From: Liolophura sinensis
Lineage: Eukaryota; Mollusca; Polyplacophora; Chitonida; Chitonidae
NCBI RefSeq assembly: GCF_032854445.1
Contig: NC_088307.1
Location: 25,121,953-25,185,952 of the forward strand
Direction of reading: 5' to 3'
DNA: 64,000 nt
The position numbers and the translations under genes were made by a program. Below are positions 1 through 12,100 of the stretch, piece by piece (positions within the stretch are counted from its first letter, which is position 1; the number at the start of each line of letters is the position of its first letter). The notes under the pieces were generated by a model that searched no databases, was not told where the DNA came from, and was given only the letters and a program-made list of their open reading frames with translations.

Positions 1-34
1 ACAGGGGAAAATTCTTCTGTTCCTTCTGTTGTAG

Positions 35-100
35 GAGGACTACATTGCATCTTTACAGAAGAAAATAAAAGAATTACAAGTCTTGCTGAAAAAAGACAGG
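35..100 (+). CDS. CNTRL: Centriolin-like gene, first exon in window
   Basis: The acceptor ttctgttgtag precedes GAGGACTACATTGC and the donor is AGG|gtaagt. The 66-nt exon is in phase 0 at both ends and encodes 22 residues starting EDYIASLQKK, typical coiled-coil composition. The gene must continue upstream of position 1. Confidence 0.7.
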
Positions 101-3100
101 GTAAGTTTTCATGTGGTTTTTATTCTAACTTAATGTGGTGAATATTAGAGTGTATTTTTTAATTACTATTTTCATTCTAATTTGAAGGCTTTGTTTGGAC
201 ATAGGAAAGAAGATGAGAAAAAAAAGTTAAAAAGTAGTGATAACAAGGTTTTCTTGGTAAGTGAATTTAGTTGATGTAGGTTTAAAACAAATCTCTTTGG
301 CCCCTTGTTTTGGCCTCTTGTTTTGGCCCCTTGTTAAGTGAACGGCCTATGTAAAAAGAGGGTGTCAACAATCTTACTGACTGACCAAGCAACCCACATA
401 CCTGTACAGATCAACTTAAAGAGCAGATTTAGCTGGCTTAAAATGCAGCAATTCTCTGCTGTTTGAAGAGGAGAATATATTTGACCACTCCTCTGTCAGA
501 TATACATAACTGATTTCATGGAACCATGTGAATGATGACATCTTTCATCTTCTTTCTGTTTTATATTTTAGTTGCGAAGAGGATCTCTGTCAGAAGATGA
601 AGAGAAGAGGCTCATCAGGAGACTTATCGCTGAACTCGAGGTAGGATTTAATTTTGATCAGGAAAGGAGTATTTTGCTTCTGAATCTTATGAATTTTAGC
701 TTGGACAAGAATTGTTAAAGGAGAAGAAAAGTTAAAACAATGACACTATAGGCTGAAAAGAGCACATTTTTTTTCTATCTGGTGGTGCCTACTGCATAAT
801 TTTGCGATTTTTCCTCTTGCAACATGTAAGGCCTGAAAACGGCAAAGCTGGCATAAATCGCTAACTCCATTGCGTCCTCCATCTTTTACATGCTGTAATT
901 TTTACTGGGGGTGTGTTGCCTCTCAGCCAATGAGAGTCGTTAAAACTGCCGGCTTGTTCGTGTAAGCTCTGAACCTACGTCCAACATTCCGGTTTCCGGC
1001 ACGTCAAGTGGAAAACAAACTGTACTATTTGCTACCTTCTGGGAAGAAGAGTTCTACCGGAAATGTATGAACTGTACTTCGGCGGTTTCCGATGGCATTT
1101 CTGCTCCGAACACAGAAGGCTTCAGGACTAAGTTCTTAGGCAAAATGGAGTCGCCCACACTGGAGTTTGGTGCTGACTTTATTTATAATTTTTCAGCTTG
1201 AGGTACATATTAAAATTTTTATGGCATGCACCTGCGAGGAAATGCATACTCTTTTCAATGGTATTTGTTTGATATTTAAGTTTTCTTTTCCTTTAAAATA
1301 AGTGTCAAAGGTGTCAAAAAATAGTTCTTAAAAACAACCTTTTTGGCTCAGTTTTTTCTGTTTTCCCAAATTTAAATTCTTGGGGTAATTATGACTCAAA
1401 GGAACATTTAATTTTGAATTGACTTCTGACTTAAAGGTATTTGTATGTTACTTGTGAATATTAATGAGTGTTGATGAATATTCATCAGGAACGCCGTAGT
1501 GACCTTGAAGGGTTAGACCTGGCTATAGAGCGACAGAAGAAGGACATGAGGAGGATGAAGAAGGATGAGCGGAGCCTGTTGCTGGACAAGAGTGCTGCAC
1601 AGGAAGAACTGGCCATTCTGAAATCCAGAAACAGCAAGCTCCACAAGAGGAGGTGAGTGGAGGAGATAAAAAGAAGATTTGTTTTTGCCATCACCGTCAA
1701 GAAATACAAAAACATAGATTTAATTTCCATCTCTGAAATAAAAATCTTAATACTGTGTTCCTCAGTGACGAGGCTAAAGACTTCAAGTTATGAGTTGGAG
1801 CCTCAGAAATTGTTGTGTCATTGAACAGTGATTTCCCAATTTTGAGTCAAAGACCTCTAAATCCAAATCCAGCTCATGCTGGCTTCCTCTCGGCCTGTAC
1901 TTTTCATGCCGCTCTCAAGAATATTTGTCTATATGAAGACAGCATTTGATCTATCAAAAGTGTAGACTGGCATGCTGGTTGGTAGTTGAAATTGTGCTTG
2001 TTTTACCTAATAACTACTTTTACTAAGTCCTTTGTACATGTATATTTCATAGTAACATTGTTTAACGTTGGTATGAATAAAATGACGTTGACACAAGCAT
2101 TTAATCCAAGTCATGAAACATTTTATATATGTCACAAAATGTCTGATTTCATGACAGGAAATTCATGGAACAGTTTGACTCTGACACTGACGATGACTTT
2201 GACTACAGAGAAGCAAAACAGAAACAGAAATATCTGCAGAATGAGATAGAGTGCTTGGAGAAAACCCTGGTGAAGAGAAAAGGGGAGTTGAGGGACTCGG
2301 ATCGTATGCTCAAACAGTGTACGGAAAACCTGAAAGATGCTCGCAATCAGGTGTGTAAATTTGAAACTTTTCATACCTGCTTCTCGTGTTGGCTGGAGTC
2401 TCAAATAGTGTATGTATTTGATACATACACTATAGCCTACATTTAAGGTCTGACAGTGTATGTATTTGATATTTAGCCTACATTTAAGGTCTGACAGTGT
2501 ATGTACAGTATTTGATATTTAGCCTACATTTAAGGTCTGACAGAGTATGTATTTGATATTTAGCCTACATTTAAAGTCTGACAGTGTATGAATTTGACAT
2601 TTAGCCTACATTTAAGGTCTGACAGTGTATGTATTTGATATTTAGCCTACATTTAAGGTCTGACAGTGTATGTATTTGATATTTAGCCTACATTTAAGGT
2701 CTGACAGTGTATGTATTTGATATTTAGCCTACATTTAAGGTCTGACAGTGTATGTATTTTATATTTAGCCTACATTTAAGGTCTGACAGTGTATGTATTT
2801 GATATTTAGCCTATATTTAAGGTCTGACAGTGTATGTATTTGATATTTAGCCTACATTTAAAGTCTGACAGTGTATGTATTTGATATTTAGCCTACATTT
2901 AAAGTCTGACAGTGTATGTATTTGATATTTAGCCTTCATTTAAGGTCTGACATCCTTAGTTATCTTGTTTAAAAGGAACTAGAATAATTAGTTAATAGAG
3001 GGGTTCTTGGCCCCTGCCTGCAGGACTGCATGGTCGTTTACTACCATGTGCTCCACCAATATGGTAAGCACATGAATACATCACTAGAGTTTGTCAGTAA

Positions 3101-6100
3101 AAGTCAGTTTAATCCACAGATAAACTTGACCACCATTTTATGAATGACAGTTATATTGAGTATTAAAGGACGAGTCAGTTGCACCAGCTGTGGGTGGCCT
3201 CCTTGGCTCAGTTGGTTAGTGCGCTAGCGCAGCGTAATGACCCAGGAGCCTCTCACCAATGCGGTCGCTGTGAGTTCAAATCCAGCTCATGCTGGTTTTC
3301 TCTCTGGCTGTGTGTTGGAAGGTTTGTCAGCAGCCTGCGGATGGCCGTGGATTTACCCTGGGCGCTGCCCGGTTTCCTACATCATAATGCTGGCTGTCGT
3401 TGTATAAGTGAAATATTCTTGAGTACAGTGTAAAACACCAATCATATAAATAAATAAATATCAGCTGTGTATGCGTGAGGAATGAAATTTGTAATGCTCA
3501 CCCGTGTTCCTCCACAGGCACGTGACACTGTGCGTCGCTACGACCAGGCTTCTATCGGTCTCCAGAGCACAGTGCGTGATGCAGTCGAGATGGAGAAGCG
3601 CGCAAATGACGCCGGGAAAGAGCTTCTGAAGGTCAGTGATGAGTTGGCCACACTCAAGGCAGAGGTCAGGGAGCTCAGTCAGAAAAAGTCCACACAGGAA
3701 CGGCTGCTCAAGGAGATAACACAGGTGATTACATTACATGATGTGTTCTGAGGTTTTGTCTTGTCACCTTATAAAGTAGTCCCCACATCTTCATTCAGGT
3801 TGCAATTTGCACTTTGGGGACCGATTAATTTAATACATGTATAAAAAGTTACGCAATTGTGTTATTTGTATGAAGGTGAAATGTCTGATGAAAGTGATAT
3901 CTCACTGGCTGACTTAGATATGACTTTTGTTTTTACATGCCCACGTCAGAAAAGGAAAAATTTTGTTTTATGATGTTCCAATCCAAGCTCAGCACAGTGA
4001 CATCACAATAAAGTTGAGTCAACGTTAAAATTCCTACGTCATGCTACAAGACACGACGTCATACAAGACTATATGTGCGAAGTCAAGTCTGTGAAGGTCT
4101 ACAGCTAAAAGCATTGCTTAAACTTGTTCAAAAACACAAAATCACGATATTGTCAAAATATAAACAATAACTTGAAAATTGCATAGTGAAGGTTGGACAT
4201 CATTAATATTTTTCTTGTGAAAGGTAGACATGGTAATCAGGTTGACCCTTCACGTCTTGCGGGTTATTATTTTCACGTCTAACTCGAAAAATGTTTCACG
4301 TTTTCATTTTTCAGCCAACCCAGGCAAGAAAATGAAAAGTCTGAAGAAGTAGAATTTAAATTATCATCAATGTTTTTCAGAATGGTTTTTTTTTTTTTTT
4401 TGGCATTAAATTTATATGTGCCTTTTATTGTTGGAGTACAGATTATTGCAAAGAAAGACAAAGAATTCAGAGAAGTGGATTCCAGGGCTAAACAATCTAC
4501 AATCAAGTGAGATATTTTTTCTCTGAATGATTTTCTTTCAGTATTCTGTTAAGAGTGACCCTATCTAAGTGTATTCTCTGAGCTCACTATAACATAAGAA
4601 GTAAGAAGTTCTAATTCAGTGTCCAGCTTACCGGCATGCTGACTTCTTCTCTCTGGTCATACGAGAGAAGGTTTACTGGCAGCCTGCAAATGATCATGAG
4701 ATTCCCCCTGAGCTCTGCCCAGTTTTCTCCCACCAGGAGGCTATCTGCCGTCATATAACTGAAATAGTCTTGTGTACGGTGTAATACATCAATCAAAAAA
4801 GAAATAAAAATACATGTAAATACTGCTGCTCATTTTTTCCTTTTTAAAGTGTTTGTCATACTGAAATGTTTTTATTCTATGGCTTTGGTGGCTAGGAGTT
4901 GTCGACAGAACTCATAGAGCATTCATGCGGCCTTAGATGAAGATGTGTGAAGATTATTTGATTTATTTTATTTATTTGATTGGTGGTCTTACGCCATACT
5001 CAAGAATATTTCACTTATATGACCGTGGCCAACATTATGGTGGGAGGAAACTGGACAGAGCTTCCTACATACGTCTGAAGAGGAAGCCAGCATGAGCTGG
5101 ACTTAAATTCGCATTGGTGGTAGCCTTTTGGGTCATTTGTCCCAGGAAGGAAACTGAGAGGAGCCCGGGGGAAACCCATGACAGGCTGCTAGCTGACCTT
5201 CCCATGTACAGCCGAGATCATTTGTCTTCCCCCTATGTAACATACACACTGAATGTATCTGTGGGTAAAAGTCTGTAAGAAAGTTTGTTAGTTACTTACC
5301 AAAAGAGATGTGGTTTACTCCTGGCATTGTAAATGTCGAAAATGCTTGGGTGTGTCTTTAATGAAGAGCAGTCATATAATTAATGTTCAAACTTTGTACC
5401 ATCAGTTGTCAGAGGATTCAGGCTGAGTTGACAGCAGCACAGCACCGGGAGAGGGAGACGTTGGGGACACTGAAAGAGAGCGAAGACGTGTTAGCCAAGA
5501 GGAGACAGGAGCTGAACAGGCTGAGAGAACAGGTGAGGGGGATACAAAGGGAACTGGTTGAGGGGAGGGGGGGTGGGGTGGGGATAAGTATACAGCAGAG
5601 AAGCAAGTAAAGTAAGAAGTGCAAAATTGCAAAATCTGTCATCCTACAGAAAGATGGATTGAGCAGTGTTTCTTGTCTTTGTCATGTTTTACCTGTGTTC
5701 GGTGAATGTTACTTGTGTTCAGTTCAGTGAATGGTACTTGCGTTCAGTGAATGGCACTTGCGTTCAGTGAATGGTACTTGTGTTCAGTTCATTGAATGGT
5801 ACTTGTGTTCAGTGAATGCTACCTGTGGAAAGAATATCAAAAACTTTACTGACAAACTAACTGTTTGAGAGCTTAACCAACCAAACTATCCTTTTTAAAA
5901 TTAGTCTAAAAAGATTCACGGGAGACTTGTCTAATCTACCTGCTTACGTTCAGTGTGTCTCAGTTAGTGAGTGTCTGTAATTATTGAGAAGGTACGGTAA
6001 CAATACCATGAATTGTGTAAGTTTAATGATTAGTCAACTCAGCTGTTGATGGAGTGGGGTGTGGTTAGGAAAGGATGTACCGTTACACATGTGCCTGCCT

Positions 6101-9100
6101 AGTGCAGAGCAGTCAACCCAGACAGGATCAAAGAAGTAAGAAATCAAACCAGCAGGGTTCCAGAGCAAGTTCCTGGTGGAGGATAGAGGGAGAAAATGGT
6201 TTTGTGCGTGTTTAACTAAATTTTGGAAGCTTTCACTGGCAAGTTTTGGCATAGTTAATCGTTATAGAAGATGAAAACATTATACAACATCTTTGAGCTT
6301 GAGATTTAAAACACTGACTGTGAGAAGGTGATTTTTTGATTAAAATATGCGAGACACCTGTCAAAAATGTGAGAGTTGACAAGTATGCTAGTGATAGGTG
6401 TCATTGACAATCTTTGTGACTGTTGACTGAGGTCTTGGCTGTTAAGCATCATCAGTTAAGCAAACAAAATATCGCATAAAAGGTTTCTGGTTTATAATGT
6501 ACATGTAGCATGCCCTGTAATTTACACATACTAATGGACAGGTGTTCTTTTATCCCGTTTTTATGTTGTGCTTGTGAACATCCCAGATTCAGGTATTCGT
6601 GTGTGTGTGTGTGATTATGCTGTATCTATTGCATAAACTAATAACTTCATGTATTCTTACATGAAATTTTGTCAAGTTGATTACCAAGATGACCTAAGAT
6701 TTCGCTCACAAAAGTGCGTTTTTAGCTGTAAACAAATGTCACAAAATATTATTTATTTTATTTTTTTTTTGTATACTTAAAACATTAACTTGGTACAGAT
6801 CTGTTACCTATGTGCACTAGTAAATATATGTAATCCTCAGACTTGTATTCGTTTTGATTAATGACTGACCTTAATGAGTGTGTATACATATTGTATTGAC
6901 CTTAAATCATCAGCAAAACTTGACCACAAACCTAGCGCATGGTTGGGCGTATTAGATGAATATTTTAGAATTTTTGCGAAGTTTGATTCTGCCCCGACCT
7001 GAACAATACATTTTATTCTTCAAAATCTTATGAATTGTGTCTTAAAACTGGATCTAAAGTTATAGTTTACAGGTTGAGTGTATTGAGTATTAAGGATACT
7101 TGCCTGTTCTTGGTTATGGGTACATAAGCACTCTAAAACTGGAACTACTGTGGTAAATCGGTGATCTGTTTCACCACCTCAGACATGCCCTCATAGGACT
7201 CTGTGCACTTGGCTTCCAGACCCCAATCACTTTTTTTAGGGCAGTTGAACAATGCACGTTAAATTGTCACTGTTAGCAGTGACCAATAGATTTATGTATT
7301 TATTTATTTGATTGGTGTTTTACGCCGTACTCAAGAATATTTCACTTATACGATGGCAGCCAGCATTATGGTGAAAGGAAACTGGGCAGAGCCCATTCGA
7401 AACCCACATCCATCCGCAGGTTGCTGGCAGATCTTCCCACGCACGGCCAGAGAGGAAGAATGACGAATGGATCTTAAACTTCAAATGGTACACTATTAAA
7501 ATATAGTAGACTAACTTTGCCAACAGAATGTAACCATTAAACATTTTTTTTTCTTTGCCGTGAGTTCATCTAATCTAACATCATTTCTACATGCATGTGA
7601 TAATAAACATTAATTTTTGGGGAATTTTCTCACTCATATAGATATCTGTTTTTTATCAGAAGTTAACTCACATACATGATGGCTTCACTCACTTTGATCT
7701 TTCTACATTCATGGTTCGAAAAAGAGCAGAAAAGTTAAGCACAAAAGAAAATATCATGCAGTTATTTGATCAAATCATAAATCTGTAGTAATTATTTGTT
7801 ACCATGGCTACGTTAAACTTTACACAGACATTTTGTGAAAAATTATGGCATTTAAAACCAATCAAACAAATAAATCCAGTAACAGTAATGCAGTAATACA
7901 AATATTTTAAAATTCAATTTCACAATAATCACATATTATCATATTATATTAATAAAATTTTTACTTGATATTGATTTGTTGTATTTTGATTGTACCACTG
8001 TTGTCACTGTCCTGTATTCCCTGTTGTTTCTGCACAATTCGTCTACATGTAGTCCTCCAGACGCCTGATTCATAGGGGCATTCAGCAACAGGTATATATA
8101 CACATCACCTATGATTATGAATCGATGAAATCGCTTTCCTGTTACTGTGTGTGCTATAGTTTTTTTTTTTTTTTTTTTTGATTGGTGTTTTACGCCGTAC
8201 TCAAGAATATTTCACTTGTACGCCGGCGGCTAGCATTATGGTGGGTGGAAACCGGGCAGAGCCCGGGGGAAACCCAAGACCATCCGCAGATTGCTGACAG
8301 ACCTTCTCACGTACGGCTGGAGAGGAAGCCAGCATGAGCTGGACTTGAACTCACAGCAACCGCATTGGTGAGAAACTCCTGGGTCATTACGCTGCGCTAG
8401 CGCTTTAACCGACTGAGACACGGAGGCCACGTGTGTGCTATATGGGTTGATGTTGTGTTCTGTATAAAAGAACATGCGAGTGTTAGATAGGCCTACCAGT
8501 GGTGTCAAATAGTGTTATTGTTGTTGTTGATTCCAATGGTACTTCTCTCCCTGTGCATCATTCAGATTTGGGGATGGTCTTGGGTTTACCCTTGGGCGTC
8601 TGGCCCAGTTTCTGCAGCGACCGGCCCAAATAACACATTTGGTATAGTGGTAGATCCAGGATCAATCCTGGGTCGAGTCACACCTAAGACATTAAAAGAG
8701 GAAGTTGTAACTTCCTCAGCATGAAGGGGATAGTGCAACGACTAGTTAACCTGAATCAGTATAATGACTCAGGCAAGGCAGCTTACTTGCCTTCGGAAAT
8801 GCCTCTCAGTGAAGCAGCACTAGATAAAAGAGCGGTGGAAATCCGTCCTGCAACAAGGAGGCACATTACATGCACTCTAAGGATTCCTTCGTCCTCATAT
8901 GACTGAAAAATTGTTGAGTACGACGTTAAACCCTAAGAATGCACTCACTCACTCACTCGCTCAGTGAAAGTGAAATATAAAACACCACTTAAAGAAATAT
9001 ATTAAATATGTACTTGTACAAATTGACTGAAGAAGTTAGCAGACTTCATATTGTGTTTTGTAGTACTGTTACACATGTATTCCTGTTACACATGTATTCT

Positions 9101-12100
9101 GTATAGTGTATACATTTTTAGTGGTCTCACATGCATAATTCAAGACACTGAAATAATTATTTTGGGACCAGTGAAATGTACTGGCTTGAATAAGACTCAA
9201 GCTTTAACACAATGAGGTGTTTTAATCTCCCATCACTCTACAACGTAATCTACGTTGCTGTAATTGTCCACCAACATAGTCACCTGTTCATTTAAGTAAT
9301 ATAGCGGGAAATGAAATGCTTTGTGTGTACAGATTGAGGCTCAGAGAGGGGAACTAGAGAAAGTGGACCAGCATATGGGGAGAAGGAAGACAGAGATGCG
9401 GATGTTGGAGGAGGCACTGGAGAGAAAACAGTCCGAACTGAGTTCACTGCTGAGAGATGCAGAGACAGAGGTGTCCAGCAAACAGAGAGAGCTCAAGGTC
9501 AGTCAAATTAGTGGTTAATGCATTCCTCAAGGTTGTGGTCAAAGTGATGCTCAAGGTCAGTCAAGGTCATGGTGATTGTAGTGCTCAAGGTCAGTCAAGG
9601 TCATGGTGATTGTAGTGCTCAAGGTCAGTCAAGATTGTTGTTAATGTATTCCTCAAGGTCAGCCAAGGTCGTGGTTAATGTGATGCTCAAGGTCAGTCAG
9701 GGTTGTGGTTAATGCAATCATCAAGCATTCTGTTGAACTGCATATCCTTAATGACGCCACCTGCAAGTAATCATAAATATATTTGAAACACAACTACCAC
9801 AAGCAGGTAACAAAATTTTTGTCTGAACCTTGACCCAGGTCAAACAAATACTTTGGAATTAAATGGATGTTTTGAAATTTTTACTTTGAACAGGATGAGA
9901 GTATGTGCATTTAGTTACATTTTACACTTTTCAGTAACATATTAAAGCTTATGCGAATTGTCACAAGTTGATGAATTAATTCGTATTTTCAGTGTAATGA
10001 TATAATGTCTCATAACATATAAAATGTCCATTTTCTTTTAATGTCATCTTTTTACACTTTCATGTATGTAGCCTAGAGTAAATGGCTGTTGTTGCTGTAT
10101 CAGGAACACTGGGAACAAGCGAAGACTCTGGAGAGTCAAAACACAGACTTGACATCTTCTGTAAAAGTTAAACGTGCAGAGCTTCACCAGCTGAGATCTG
10201 ATATTGACCAGGAAAATGAGGTTTTGGAGAGAATCGTTAGCGCCGTCAGTAAGCAGAAAGCCGAACTGAAGCACACGTACGAGATGCAGAAACTAGAGCA
10301 GACCGAGTTAGAGAGTGTGAAGTCCCAGCACGGCCAAAAACTGATGGAGCTTGAGAAAACTCAGCTGGCGCTTTTAGACGTAAGTTAGTTTGTTTAGTGT
10401 AGAGAAAACTCAATTGGCTCTGTTAGATTTGAGTTAGTTTGTTGAGTGTAAAGAAAAAACAAATGGCTCTGTTTGATGTAAGCTAGTTTGTTGAGTGTAG
10501 AGAAAACTCAACCGGCTCTGTTAGATTTGAGTTAGTTTGTTGAGTGTAAAGAAAAAACAAATGGCTCTGTTTGATGTAAGCTAGTTTGTTGAGTGTAGAG
10601 AAAACTCAACTGGCTCTGTTAGATTTGAGTTTGTTGAGTGTAGAGAAAATGAGTGGTTCTGTTCGATATAAGTTAGTTTCTTGAGTGTAGAGAAAACTCA
10701 ACTGGCTCTGTTATATTTGAGTTTCTTAAGTGCAGAGAAAATGGGTGGTTCTGTTCGATACAAGTTAGTTTGTTGAGTGTGAAGAAAACTCAGCTGGCTC
10801 TGTTAGGTGCTAAGTAGTTTTTTGAGTGTAGACAAGTGAGTCACAAGTAGATGTAAGAATTAGGTTATGATTTAGGTAAGCAATTCAGATTATTGAGATT
10901 CATCTCAGTTTACCCTTTTTTGAAAATACAGATGGTTGAGGGTTTCCCCCGGGGTCTGTCGGATATCCTCCTACGATAATACTGGCCACCGTGGTTTAAA
11001 TGAAGTAAATTAATCAAATAAACTTCTCTTGTTCAGGAACGTGCAGAGCTTGAACGCCTTACCTCAGAGACCAACAGGAAAACAGGAGAGCTGGAGAGGC
11101 TACGCCAGAGCTTAGACCGGGAGCGCCAAGATTTGGAGCGCGTTTCCATGGAGAAGCGAGGACTCGAGGAGCGAATCACAACAATGAGCCGGGACAGGGA
11201 AATCCTGGAGGAGAATGCCAAGAGTGTGGACAACAAAGTCAACACCATGAAGAGGTCAGTGAAAGGGTACACGTGGGCTCTTGATGTATCACAGTATACT
11301 TAGTGTGTTTACTTAGCATTACATTATGGGACATGTGGCGGAGTGGTTAGCACGCTACCATAGAACAGTCACTCGGGAACCTCTCCCCAACATGATCTCT
11401 GTGAGTTCAAGTCAATCTCATGCTGACTTCCTCTCCTTGGGTCGTATGTGGGAAGGTCTGCTAGCAAACTGCTGATGTTCGTGGGTTCCCTCTCTGTTTC
11501 CACCCACCCTAATACTGGCCTCCGTTGTTTTACTGAAATATTCATGAGTGAGTGAAACTTGAATCAAATAAATAAATAAAAACTCAGGGTTATGTTAACA
11601 TGAATAATGTAGAAAGTGATGTTAAACTCCAAGCAATCAAAGAAAAAAAAATAGATACTTTTTTTTTTGACAGGACGTGTAAGGGCCTCGAGGAGAAGAT
11701 TGAGCATGGAACACGACGTATTGACAAACTGGACCAAGACAGGACGCAGAGAGAGGCAGAAGTGGAACAGTTGAATATGGAGCGCTCACTGCTACAGAAG
11801 GAGATCTCCTCACTCAAACTCATACTAGATAGTAAGCCACGCCCTCTGTCTGACATGCCTGTAGACAGTGGAACTTGTGTCAAAAAAAAATTAGTGGGTA
11901 TATATTCAGATTTCCAGACAATAACGCACATGATTTTTGTAGCCCGCTTCTACCGTGTCTCTTTCTTAATATTGCCTCTGTGTAACAAGAAAAGCTATGT
12001 TAAGGTAAATGTTAGGGTTGTATCTTAAAAAGTACTGCATGTGTTGAGAACAGATTTTGCATACATGTAGAGCACAATGACACGAGAGAGAGATCTCGTC

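Noticed and set aside
185-262. Possible exon between the first two exons (ends in tcttg|gtaagt)
   Set aside because: In the required phase it hits TGA after three codons.
2430-2952. CRISPR-like array
   Set aside because: The units are contiguous 41-bp tandem copies without unique spacers, in an animal intron.
3193-3290. tRNA gene from box A/box B matches
   Set aside because: The sequence continues into a conserved non-tRNA body with tail and target duplication, so it is a SINE head. Acceptor-stem pairing is not evident.
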